From Micromonospora echinaurantiaca (lineage in GTDB: Bacteria; Actinomycetota; Actinomycetes; Mycobacteriales; Micromonosporaceae): a stretch of DNA of 64,000 bases. Positions 32,237-40,580 of the stretch are shown here, one piece after another; the stretch's first letter is position 1, and every line of letters starts with the position of its first letter. Under the pieces are notes generated by a model. It did no database searches and was not told the DNA's origin. It was given only the letters and a program-made list of their open reading frames with translations. Position numbers and translations under genes: made by a program. The stretch lies in the NCBI RefSeq assembly GCF_900090235.1, contig NZ_LT607750.1, forward strand, positions 2,864,501 to 2,928,500, given 5' to 3'.

Positions 32237-33505
32237 ATGACCGTCTCCCTGGCCATCGTCGGCGCGGGCAACCGCGGCAGCACCTACGCCGGCTACGCGC
32301 TGCGCTCCCCCGACCGGGCGCGGGTGGTCGCCGTCGCCGACCCCCGGGACGCGCACCGCAGCGTGCTCGCCGACGCCCACCGGGTGCCGAAGGCCGACCG
32401 GTACGACTCCTGGCAGGCCCTGGCCGCCCAGCCCCGGCTGGCCGACGCGATCGTGCTCGCCACTCCCGACCGCGAGCACGCCGAACCGGCCGCCCGCTTC
32501 GCCGAACTCGGCTACCACGTGCTGCTGGAGAAGCCGATCGCGCCGACCGAGGCCGAGTGCACGGCGGTCACCGAGGCAGCGGATCGCACCGGCGTCCTGC
32601 TCGCCGTCTGCCACGTGCTGCGCTACACCCGCTACACCGACGCGGTGAAGCGGTACGTCGAGACGGGCGCGCTGGGCCGGATCGTCGGGGTGGAGCACCT
32701 GGAACCGGTCGGCTGGTGGCACTTCGCCCACTCCTACGTACGCGGCAACTGGCGCCGCGCCGAGACCTCGTCCAGCAGCCTGCTCGCCAAGTGCTGCCAC
32801 GATCTGGACTGGCTGCGCTACGTGGTGGACGACCTGCCCACCCGGGTCAGCAGCGTCGGCGGGCTGCACCACTTCCACCCCGGCAACCGGCCCGCCGGCG
32901 CCGCCGCGCGCTGCCTGGACTGCCCGGTCGAGTCCCGGTGCCCGTACTCGGCCGCCCGCTTCTACCGCGACTGCCTCGCCGACCCCCAGCGGCACGAGTG
33001 GCCGCTGTCGGTGGTGACCCGCGACCTGACCGAGGCGGGCGTGACCGCGGCGCTGCGCGAAAGCCCGTACGGGTGCTGCGTCTACGCCGGCGGCAACGAC
33101 GTCGCCGACCACCAGAGCGTCACGGTCTCCTTCGCTGGCGGGGCGACCGCGACGCTGACCATGAGCGCGTTCACCCCGGCCGGCCACCGGCGCACCCGAA
33201 TCATGGGCACGCACGGCTACCTGGAGGGCGATGGGGAGCAGGTCAGCGTCACTGACTTTGTCACCGGCGCCACGGTCACCACGGACACCCGCGGCGGTGG
33301 GGCGGACGCCGGCTCGGGTCACGGTGGCGGGGACATGCGGCTGATGGCGGCCTTCGTCGAGGCGGTGGCCACCGGCGACCGGAGCGCCGTCCGCTCCGGG
33401 CCGCGGGAGTCGCTGGACAGCCACCGGATGGCCTTCGCGGCGGAACGCAGCCGGCTGGCCGGCGGTGCCCCGGTCGACCTCACCGAACCCGTGTCGCTGG
33501 TCTGA
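32237..33505 (+). CDS. Gfo/Idh/MocA-family oxidoreductase (long form)
   Basis: 422 aa. N-terminal Rossmann motif LAIVGAGNRGSTYAGYAL, then DREHAEPAARFAELGYHVLLEKPIAPTEAEC with the EKP lysine. The substrate domain has HDLDWLRYVV. A Cys cluster CLDCPVESRCPY (~residues 225-236) with a later CC pair suggests a structural metal. The protein resembles dehydrogenases acting on modified or amino sugars. It is divergent from the transporter operon, which it probably serves. Start ATG 32237 has GAAGGA upstream. Confidence 0.87.
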   Translation: MTVSLAIVGAGNRGSTYAGYALRSPDRARVVAVADPRDAHRSVLADAHRVPKADRYDSWQALAAQPRLADAIVLATPDREHAEPAARFAELGYHVLLEKPIAPTEAECTAVTEAADRTGVLLAVCHVLRYTRYTDAVKRYVETGALGRIVGVEHLEPVGWWHFAHSYVRGNWRRAETSSSSLLAKCCHDLDWLRYVVDDLPTRVSSVGGLHHFHPGNRPAGAAARCLDCPVESRCPYSAARFYRDCLADPQRHEWPLSVVTRDLTEAGVTAALRESPYGCCVYAGGNDVADHQSVTVSFAGGATATLTMSAFTPAGHRRTRIMGTHGYLEGDGEQVSVTDFVTGATVTTDTRGGGADAGSGHGGGDMRLMAAFVEAVATGDRSAVRSGPRESLDSHRMAFAAERSRLAGGAPVDLTEPVSLV

Positions 33506-33553
33506 GCCCGGGCGGGCTCCGCAGCCGGGGAGAGCGCCCACCCCGAACCACGC

Positions 33554-33587
33554 GGCCCCGCCCTCCCCATCGGGAGAGGGCGGGGCC
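33554..33587. terminator. Hairpin between convergent Gfo/Idh and propeller B genes
   Basis: GGCCCCGCCCTC (33554-33565) / GAGGGCGGGGCC (33576-33587), a perfect 12-bp stem with a partly paired loop. Confidence 0.65.
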
Positions 33588-33681
33588 CACGGTGGCCGGG
33601 AAACCCGCCGGCGCGGCCGGGTGACCGGGTCAACGGCGGGGTCAGCGGCCGGTACGGCCGGTGGTCAAGTCAATAGCCGGG

Positions 33682-35949
33682 TCAGCGGCCGATGTTGGAG
33701 CGGCCAGCCGCCGCCACGATCGCATCCTGTTCGGCGCCGCTGAGCAGGCCGGCGTCGACCAGGTCGTCGGTGACCGCGGCGACGTGCGCGACGAACGCGC
33801 CGTGGCTGTCCCAGGACGCCTCGTCGCGGATCAGGTCGTTGACCGTGCACCCGCGCTCGGCGTACCGGTTCGGCACCCCGGTCGCGTCGCCCGCGTACAC
33901 CTGGGCCCGCAGGTCGGAGCGGCGGCAGTCGTCGGCCTCCGGCACGTACCGCAGCAGGTGCGAGCCGTACTGCACAGCGCCGTTGGCGGCCTTGACCCCG
34001 TTGCGGAACCAGAGGTTGCCCTGGCCGTCCTGGGTCAGCCGATAGGTCTGCGCGTCCCGGATCACCCGCACGTCCTTGGTGAGCGGATCGATCCGGTGCA
34101 GGTAGCCGTCGAGCGCGGCGTAGACGTGCTCGTCGGCGGTGCTGACCACGAGTTCGTCGGCCACCCCGGAGGAACGGCCGGGCACGTCGACGCGGTGCGT
34201 CACCGCGCCGGACGCCGGGTCCAGGACGAACACCTCGCCGTCGGCGAGCCCCCAGATCATCCCGTCCGGGCCGGCCACCAGGGAGGTGATCGCGTCGGCA
34301 CCGGGAACCGGCGTGTACTCGGCGGTCTTCTCCCCGGTCACCAGGTCGGCGGTGAACACCTTCGCCTCGGTGGCGCGCGGCACGGTGCCCCCGCCGCCGC
34401 CGATGGTGGTGCCCGCCCAGAGCCGGTCACCGACCACGGCCAGGCTGATCACACCCTGGTCGGCGACGATGTTCCGGTGGGTGGTGCGGGCGCCGGTGGC
34501 GGTGTCGTACACGGTCAGCGCGCCGCCCCACAGCCCGTAGTCCGGGGTGCTGCCGACGTAGATCCGGCTGCCGGCCGAGGCGAAGGCGATCGGTCGGTTC
34601 TGGCCGTCGGGCTGCAACCGGAACAGCTCGCGCGGGTTGGTGCCGAGCCGGTACGGCTGGGCCGGGTCGTACACCAGCACCCCACCGTACGGGTACACGC
34701 CCTGGTACATCAGCCCGCCGTGCCAGCCGAAGCCGTCGGCCTGGCCGAGCCGGCCCACGTTCGTCGCGGTGCCGGTGTCCGGGTCGAGGACGGCGAGGTT
34801 GCCGTTGATGTAGAGGTTGGTCCAGATCCGGCCGTCCGGGCCGGCGGTGATGTTGTTGATGTCCAGCGCCTGCGGCGGGAACGGCAGCCGGTAGCGCTCG
34901 CTGGCGCCGGTGGCCGGGTCGTAGCGCAGCGCCTGCCCGCCGTAGTTGCCGATCACCGCGTAGAGCTGGCCGTCGAGGAAACCGAACCCGATGCCCGCGC
35001 CGTCGCTGCGCACCGGAGTCCCGGCGGCGTCGCGCACCGGCCCGACGGTGTCGGTCGGCAGGTCGTAGCGCCACAGGTCGGTGCCGGAGGTGAAGTAGAC
35101 CGACCGGCCGTCGGGCGCGAGCGCAGAGGTGCCGCGCGAGCCCATGGTGAACCCGTCGGCCAGCACCGCGCCGGTGTCCGGGTCGAGCACCAGCCCCTGG
35201 AGCTTGTTGCGTTTGACGAAGAGCTTCCCGCCGACCAGGTTGATGTCGTAGGGGTAGTTCGCGTCGCCGCGCATCGTCTCCGGCCAGATGTCGCGCTTCT
35301 CGCCGGTGGCCAGGTCGAGCCGGATCAGGTGGCCGGCGGTGCCGACCGCCGCCCAGAGCAGGTTGCGCGTCGGGTCCACGGCGACGTCGACGACGTACTG
35401 CTCGCCGGCGTACATCCGGCCGTGGTCGCGGAAGCCTTCGCCGGGGGCGTAGGAGAAGACGTGCGCGCCCGGGTAGGTGCCGCCGTAGACCCGGCCGTCC
35501 GCGCCGGGGCGCAGGCCGTAGAGCACGGTCTGGCCGGCGACCGGGGCGCCGAGGTCCACGGTGGTCCGGGTCTTCGGGTCGTACGAGTAGAGGTGGGCGT
35601 TGGGGTAGCTGCCGGCGTACACCGTGCCGTCGCTGCTCTGGGTGATTCCCCAGGCGCCGGAGGACTCGGGCAGGTACGCGGTGTCGAGCAGTTCCCTGGT
35701 CACCGGGTCGGTCACGCTGAGCACCCCGGGTGATCCCATCTGGACGCCGTAGACGACCGGCCGGTCGTCGGCGCCGGTTCCGTAGTGCGCCTCGAAGACG
35801 GTGAGCGCGGTCTGCTGGACACCGAAGTCGGTGACGGTGCCGGGGGTCGCCTCCGCCGGGGCGGCCGACGCGGGAGCGGTGGCCGGCAGCAGGGCGGCGG
35901 CGAGGGTCAGGACGGTGGCGGGCACGAGGGTACGGCGGAACGGCGGCAC
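33682..35949 (-). CDS. Secreted beta-propeller protein B with C-terminal helical domain
   Basis: 755 aa, the longest of the six. Sec signal (MPPFRRTLVPATVLTLAAALLPATAPASA). Residues ~35-675 are short propeller repeats such as DGTVYAGSYPNAHLYSYDPKT, DGRVYGGTYPGAHVFSY and GHLIRLDLATGEKRDIWP. It has the shared block GGALTVYD...HR...DQG...GGGGTVPRATEAK and PVPGADAITSLV. Residues ~690-755 are an extra domain (CTVNDLIRDEASWDSHGAFVAHVAAVTDDLV) absent from the other five, helical and possibly cell-surface binding. Closest relatives here are C and D. A palindrome copy lies 35 bp upstream. Function unknown; probably glycan recognition or cleavage. Confidence 0.75.
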   Translation of the reverse strand: MPPFRRTLVPATVLTLAAALLPATAPASAAPAEATPGTVTDFGVQQTALTVFEAHYGTGADDRPVVYGVQMGSPGVLSVTDPVTRELLDTAYLPESSGAWGITQSSDGTVYAGSYPNAHLYSYDPKTRTTVDLGAPVAGQTVLYGLRPGADGRVYGGTYPGAHVFSYAPGEGFRDHGRMYAGEQYVVDVAVDPTRNLLWAAVGTAGHLIRLDLATGEKRDIWPETMRGDANYPYDINLVGGKLFVKRNKLQGLVLDPDTGAVLADGFTMGSRGTSALAPDGRSVYFTSGTDLWRYDLPTDTVGPVRDAAGTPVRSDGAGIGFGFLDGQLYAVIGNYGGQALRYDPATGASERYRLPFPPQALDINNITAGPDGRIWTNLYINGNLAVLDPDTGTATNVGRLGQADGFGWHGGLMYQGVYPYGGVLVYDPAQPYRLGTNPRELFRLQPDGQNRPIAFASAGSRIYVGSTPDYGLWGGALTVYDTATGARTTHRNIVADQGVISLAVVGDRLWAGTTIGGGGGTVPRATEAKVFTADLVTGEKTAEYTPVPGADAITSLVAGPDGMIWGLADGEVFVLDPASGAVTHRVDVPGRSSGVADELVVSTADEHVYAALDGYLHRIDPLTKDVRVIRDAQTYRLTQDGQGNLWFRNGVKAANGAVQYGSHLLRYVPEADDCRRSDLRAQVYAGDATGVPNRYAERGCTVNDLIRDEASWDSHGAFVAHVAAVTDDLVDAGLLSGAEQDAIVAAAGRSNIGR

Positions 35950-35984
35950 GGGCGACCTCCACGATCGACGATGCCGGCACCCTA

Positions 35985-36002
35985 TTACGGTGGCGGCCGG
36001 AA
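35985..36002 (-). promoter_or_regulatory. Regulon palindrome in front of propeller B
   Basis: TTACGGTGGCGGCCGGAA, left half nearly perfect. It starts 35 bp upstream of the propeller B start. A weaker left-half match (TTACGGGTCGGGCC) lies at 36043-36056. Confidence 0.55.
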
Positions 36003-36093
36003 TTCCAGAGCCGCAGATCGATGCTCACGATCGGCGAGGAACTTACGGGTCGGGCCTCGACAGCACGCCACCCGGCGTGGTGCGCTGTAGCAG

Positions 36094-36111
36094 TTACAGC
36101 CCTGACCGAAA
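36094..36111 (+). promoter_or_regulatory. Regulon palindrome in front of propeller C
   Basis: TTACAGCCCTGACCGAAA, 14 of 17 informative positions match. It ends 7 bp before ATG 36119 and overlaps the probable -10 region (TAGTTT, 36113-36118, is adjacent). Confidence 0.65.
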
Positions 36112-36118
36112 CTAGTTT

Positions 36119-38074
36119 ATGGAGGTCGTGTTGCGACGTACCGCGCTGACCGCGGCCCTCGCGCTGGTCGCCGCCGCCTTGGCGGTCCCGACCGGCACCG
36201 CCCATGCCGAGGCACCGGCGGCAGTCCAGGCCGAGGCGGCCCCGCCCGGCACCGTCACCGACCTCGGACCCGCGTCCGAGGTCACCTCCGTCAACGGCTC
36301 CGAGCTGATCGACGGCACGATCTACACGGCCACCGGCGGCGTGTCGCCGATCGTGGTGGGCGGCTACGACCTGGCCGAGCAGCGGGTCGACAAACGCTAC
36401 GAACTGCCCACCGGCGGCGGCGCCTGGGCCACCGCGGCAGTCGGCACCGACCTGTACGTCGGCACCTACGAGCCGGGTGACCTGTACCGGATCGACACCA
36501 CCGGCACCGCCGTCACCAAGGTCGCCGACGTCTCCCCGGACCGGTACATCTGGGCGCTGGCCACCGCGCCCGACGGCGTCCTCTACGGCGGCACCTATCC
36601 CAACGGGCGGGTCTTCTCCTACGACCCGGCCACCGGCGCCACCCGCGACTACGGCGTCGCCGTCCCCGGCGAGCAGTACGTGCGCAGCATCGCCGTCGAC
36701 GCGACCACCATCTACGCCGGCGTCGGCGCGCACGCCCACCTGATCGCCATCGACCGGGTCACCGGCGCGAAGCGGGAGATCCTGCCGCCCGAGTTCGCCG
36801 ACCGCACCTTCGTCGGCACCCTCGCGCTGCAGGACGGGCTGCTCGCCGCCGCCCTCTCCCCCACCGGCACCATGCTGCTGATCGACACCGCGGACCCGTC
36901 GCGGTACGAGGTGGTGCAGACGCCGGACAGCTTCATCACCGCGATCGCCATCGACTCGGAGCGCAACGACGTCTACGTGGGCACCCGGCCCTCCGGCACG
37001 CTGCGCCGGTACGACCGGGACACCGGCCAGCTCAGCACGCTCGCCGTGCCCTACGACGGCGCCGCCTTCGGCCGAATCTTCGTCACCGGCGACCAGCTGC
37101 GCGGAGTGGTCACCAACACCGTGGTCACCTACGACCTGAACACCGGTGAGCTGACCGGCGTCGACCTCACCGAGGCCGGCATGCCGCCGGCACCGGAGCT
37201 GGCCATGGCGATCGCCACCGACGGGGGCCGGGTGTACGTCTCCGGCAAGGCCGGGGTGCAGGTGCACGACCTGGCCGGCGGCACCTCCACCCGCCGGTTC
37301 CTGCCGGGCGAGGCCAAGGCGATGACCCCGGTCGCCGGTGAGATCTGGATGTCGGTCTACACGCTGGCGTACCTGTTCCGGATGGCGCCTGACGGTGACC
37401 CGAGGCGGGTGACCACCATCGGCCACGACCAGACCCGGCCGCTGGACGCGACCTGGTCCCCCGCCGACAAGCTGCTGGTCGTCGGCACCGAACCGGAGTA
37501 CGGCCGGTACGGCGGCGCGGTCTCCTTCTACGACCCCCGCTCCGGCGCCCTGGACGTGCACCGCGACGTGATCACGGACCAGTCGATCCGGTCGGTGGCG
37601 GTGAAGCACGGCACCGCCTTCCTCGGCAGCAGCATCAACGCCGGCCTCGGCACCACGCCGCGCGCCACCGAGGCCCGGCTCGCCGGCTTCGACCTGGCCA
37701 CCCGGACGAAGACCTGGGAGATCACCCCGGTGCCCGGCGCCAAGCAGATCGTCGACCTGGTCGCCACCGGCGACCGGATCCTCGGCTTGACCGAGACCAG
37801 TGTGCTCTTCGCCGTCGACCAGCGGACCCGCCAGGTGGTCGCCACCACCACTGTCGCGTCCGGACAGAACACCCTGGTGCAGGTCGGCCCGGCGATCTAC
37901 GGCAGCAACGGCCGCGACGTCTGGAAGCTGGACCCGGCGACGATGACGGTCACCCCGTTCGTCACCGGCCTGAACGCCCAGTGGTACGGCGGCGGGGCGC
38001 TGCTCACCGCCGCTCCGGACGGCTCGGCGCTGTACGCGCTGCGCGGCCGCAACCTGGTCCGCATCCAGTTGTAG
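36119..38074 (+). CDS. Secreted beta-propeller protein C
   Basis: 651 aa from ATG 36119. GGAGG at 36121-36125 would instead serve TTG 36131 (5-nt spacing) or GTG 36128, shortening the protein by four or three residues, so the start is uncertain. Sec signal with cut near AHA-EAP. Repeats include DLYVGTYEPGDLYRIDT, DGVLYGGTYPNGRVFSYDPATG and TTIYAGVGAHAHLIAIDRVTGAKREILP. The last segment is nearly identical in propeller E (45100), marking C and E as a recent pair. Shared block: GGAVSFYD...VHRDVITDQSIRSV...TTPRATEAR and PVPGAKQIV. No enzyme motif recognised. Divergent from propeller B, each with its own palindrome. Confidence 0.75.
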   Translation: MEVVLRRTALTAALALVAAALAVPTGTAHAEAPAAVQAEAAPPGTVTDLGPASEVTSVNGSELIDGTIYTATGGVSPIVVGGYDLAEQRVDKRYELPTGGGAWATAAVGTDLYVGTYEPGDLYRIDTTGTAVTKVADVSPDRYIWALATAPDGVLYGGTYPNGRVFSYDPATGATRDYGVAVPGEQYVRSIAVDATTIYAGVGAHAHLIAIDRVTGAKREILPPEFADRTFVGTLALQDGLLAAALSPTGTMLLIDTADPSRYEVVQTPDSFITAIAIDSERNDVYVGTRPSGTLRRYDRDTGQLSTLAVPYDGAAFGRIFVTGDQLRGVVTNTVVTYDLNTGELTGVDLTEAGMPPAPELAMAIATDGGRVYVSGKAGVQVHDLAGGTSTRRFLPGEAKAMTPVAGEIWMSVYTLAYLFRMAPDGDPRRVTTIGHDQTRPLDATWSPADKLLVVGTEPEYGRYGGAVSFYDPRSGALDVHRDVITDQSIRSVAVKHGTAFLGSSINAGLGTTPRATEARLAGFDLATRTKTWEITPVPGAKQIVDLVATGDRILGLTETSVLFAVDQRTRQVVATTTVASGQNTLVQVGPAIYGSNGRDVWKLDPATMTVTPFVTGLNAQWYGGGALLTAAPDGSALYALRGRNLVRIQL

Positions 38075-38100
38075 ACCCCGCACCCCGGTGCTCACGACGG

Positions 38101-38135
38101 CGGGCCGGCGATCCCGAGGGGGGATCGTCGGCCCG
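38101..38135. terminator. Hairpin between convergent propellers C and D
   Basis: CGGGCCGGCGATCCC (38101-38115) pairs with GGGATCGTCGGCCCG (38121-38135) with one mismatch and a 5-nt loop. Confidence 0.65.
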
Positions 38136-38176
38136 TCTGGTGTCGCTGCCCGCGCCGCTCGCCGCGGAACGGGCCG

Positions 38177-40216
38177 TCAGCCGGTCACGGTGAGCCGGGA
38201 CAGGTGCTCACCCGCGCCGAGGAAGACCCGGCCGTCGGGGTGCACGGCGAGGTACTCCGCCGGCTGCGCCAGCAGTTGCCGGCTGGCGCCGGTGGCCAGC
38301 TCCACCCGTACCACCTGCTGCCCGCGGACCAGCGCGTACAGCAGGTGGCGCGCGGCGTCGTAGCCGAGCTTGCCGCGACTGTCGGCGACGCCCGGCGCGA
38401 GCTGGATCCGCTGGACGACCGACCGGCTGGCCAGGTCGACGGCGAAGAGCTGCCCACCGGCCAGGCCCCACAGCAGCCCGGTCCGGTCCACCACCAGCGC
38501 CGGGATCGCCGTCGCGCCCGGCACCGGCACGAACTCGAACACCTTGACGTCGCCGGCGACGTCCCAGCCGAACAGCTTCGCCTCGCTCTGGGTGGGCGGC
38601 GGGACGCTGTAGCCGCCGGAGATCGAGGTGCCGCCGACGAGCAGGCCGTTGACGTGGGTGAGGCTGACGATCGACTGGTCGGTGACCACCGGCCGGTGCA
38701 TCCGCGCGGCGCCGGTGGCCTTGTCCACGATGGCCAGCACGCCGCCGAGGGTGGTGTTCGGCATGGTGCCGTAGGCGACCTTGTCGCCGGCGTCGGTGAG
38801 CGCGCGGGCGCGTACCTGGTCGGCGGACTTCAGGTCGAGCAGCTTGGCCGGGTTGTCGGCGCTGCCGGGCAGGCCGGGCGAGTACTCCGGGCTGTGCCAC
38901 GGCGCGGCCGGGTCGTACCGGTACAGCCGCGAGTCCGGGTACGCCCCCACCCACACCCGGTCGCCGGTCTCCAGCACGCTCTCCACCTGGGCGAAGCGCT
39001 GGAAGGTCGAGACGCCGGTGTCCGGGTCCACCCGGGCCAGACCGCCGTTGAGGTAACCGCCCACCCAGACCGTGCCGGTCGGGCCGACGTGCAGCGCCGC
39101 GATCGGGATCGGCGCGCCGGGCACGTCGGTCTGCACCACGTCGGCCCGCCCGGTCACCGGGTTCCAGCGGAACATGTCGCCGCGCCAGAGCAGCCCGACC
39201 AGGGTGCGGCCCGGCCAGTCCGGGTCGGCGAGGGTCACCCAGCCGATGCCCCGGTTGTTGACCACCCGGCCGGGGAAGACCAGCGGGGTGTCGGTGAACG
39301 TCCGCCGGCCCGGGTGGTAGCCGGTGAGCCGGCCGGCGCGGGTGAGGTAGACCAGGCCGCCCGGGCCGGGTGCGGAGACGTCCAGGCCGGCGACGTCGTC
39401 GATCAGGTCGGTCCACCGCTGCCCGGCGATGTCGTACACCCCGAGCCGGCCGTTGATGGCCGAGCCGAACCGCGCGTACACCCGGCCGTCGTGGGCGTTG
39501 AGGTCGTACACCGTCTGCCCGGTGCCGGTGCCCAGGCCGTCGGGCAACGGCAGCTTGCGCCGCTCGCCGGTGGCCTTGTCGATCTCGAACAGGTGGGCGT
39601 CCGGCTGGGTGCCGGCGTAGATCTTGTCGGCGGTGACGGCGAGGCTGCGAACGTACTGGGCGCCGGGCAGCACCTGGCCGTAGTCGCGGGTCGTCCCGGT
39701 GGCCGGGTCGTAGCCGAAGACCCGCGCGCCGGGGAAGGTGCCGCCGTAGACCACGCCCGCGTCGTCCACGGCGATCCGCCAGATGTACGTCTCGGACGGC
39801 AGCGGACGGCCGAGGTTCTCCACCGGGCTGTCCGGGCCCGGCCGGCGACGGTACAGGTCACCGGTGTTGTACGCGCCGACGTAGACGGTGCCGTCGGGCG
39901 CGGCGGCCACCGCGTACGAGCCGGGGGCGCCGGTGAGGTCCTGGGCGGAGACGGTCCGGCCGGTGGCCGGGTCGATCGCGGCCAGCCTGGCCGGCTCGCC
40001 GGAGACGGCGGACCAGAGCACCGGTTCGCCGGTCGGGCCGGGGGCGACGGTGCCGCCGATGAGCAGTACGTCGCGCAGTGGGATGCCGAAGTCGTCCACC
40101 GTCACCCCGTCCGCGGCGGGGTTCGCGGTCGCGGGTCCGGCGGACCAGGCGACGGGCAGGGCCGGCGCCGCGGTGAGGGCGACGGCGGAGCGGAGTAACG
40201 TGCGGCGGTTGGTCAT
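38177..40216 (-). CDS. Secreted beta-propeller protein D (Tat-like signal)
   Basis: 679 aa from ATG 40216; a longer in-frame reading to 40354 adds a low-complexity tail that overlaps the regulatory sites. The N terminus has NRRTLLRSAVALTAAPALPVAWSA, a twin-arginine signal. Repeats include DGTVYVGAYNTGDLYRR, GVVYGGTFPGARVFGYDPATGTTRDYG and DKIYAGTQPDAHLFEIDKATGERRKL. It has the block GGVLAIVD...HRPVVTDQSIVSL...TSISGGYSVPPPTQSEAK and PVPGATAIPALV, most like propeller B, but lacks B's C-terminal helical domain. Function unknown. Palindrome copy 50 bp upstream. Confidence 0.75.
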   Translation of the reverse strand: MTNRRTLLRSAVALTAAPALPVAWSAGPATANPAADGVTVDDFGIPLRDVLLIGGTVAPGPTGEPVLWSAVSGEPARLAAIDPATGRTVSAQDLTGAPGSYAVAAAPDGTVYVGAYNTGDLYRRRPGPDSPVENLGRPLPSETYIWRIAVDDAGVVYGGTFPGARVFGYDPATGTTRDYGQVLPGAQYVRSLAVTADKIYAGTQPDAHLFEIDKATGERRKLPLPDGLGTGTGQTVYDLNAHDGRVYARFGSAINGRLGVYDIAGQRWTDLIDDVAGLDVSAPGPGGLVYLTRAGRLTGYHPGRRTFTDTPLVFPGRVVNNRGIGWVTLADPDWPGRTLVGLLWRGDMFRWNPVTGRADVVQTDVPGAPIPIAALHVGPTGTVWVGGYLNGGLARVDPDTGVSTFQRFAQVESVLETGDRVWVGAYPDSRLYRYDPAAPWHSPEYSPGLPGSADNPAKLLDLKSADQVRARALTDAGDKVAYGTMPNTTLGGVLAIVDKATGAARMHRPVVTDQSIVSLTHVNGLLVGGTSISGGYSVPPPTQSEAKLFGWDVAGDVKVFEFVPVPGATAIPALVVDRTGLLWGLAGGQLFAVDLASRSVVQRIQLAPGVADSRGKLGYDAARHLLYALVRGQQVVRVELATGASRQLLAQPAEYLAVHPDGRVFLGAGEHLSRLTVTG

Positions 40217-40266
40217 GGGCGCCTGCTTCTCTTCCAGCGACCGCCGGGTAGCCGGCGGCCGAGCCG

Positions 40267-40284
40267 TAACGGTCAGAACCGGAA
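40267..40284 (-). promoter_or_regulatory. Regulon palindrome in front of propeller D
   Basis: TAACGGTCAGAACCGGAA, 14 of 17 informative positions match, 50 bp upstream of the propeller D start. Confidence 0.65.
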
Positions 40285-40361
40285 TCTCGATGGGTCCGGG
40301 AGCGGCGGGCCACACCCGGACGATTGAGGAGCTGCTACTGGCACGTTTGGCCATGAACCAT

Positions 40362-40379
40362 ATTCGGCCAGGGCCGTAA
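40362..40379. promoter_or_regulatory. Second regulon palindrome upstream of propeller D
   Basis: ATTCGGCCAGGGCCGTAA, with a perfect CGGCC-AGG-GCCG core missing one base pair at the edge. The 364-bp region 40217-40580 holds no gene, only these two sites and a short CGCCCC-GAAG-GGGCG hairpin at 40411-40425. Confidence 0.55.
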
Positions 40380-40580
40380 TGACCCTAGGATGCTGTCACA
40401 TCGACGTCAACGCCCCGAAGGGGCGGCGTCGGTGCCGCCCGGCTCCGGTCCCCGCCGGCCGCGGCCATTGGCGGGTCTCGAAGGGCTATGCGGCGCCGCG
40501 GCGGCCGGGTACGGTCCGGATTGACCGCGATCACGGCGGCGACCGGGATCGCCGGAGGCGTCGGTCACGAGGGGGACGTG

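Noticed and set aside
34427..38095. 1222-aa open frame on the minus strand
   Set aside because: It runs antisense through propeller C and out of frame through propeller B; both propellers have signal peptides and repeats, this frame has neither.
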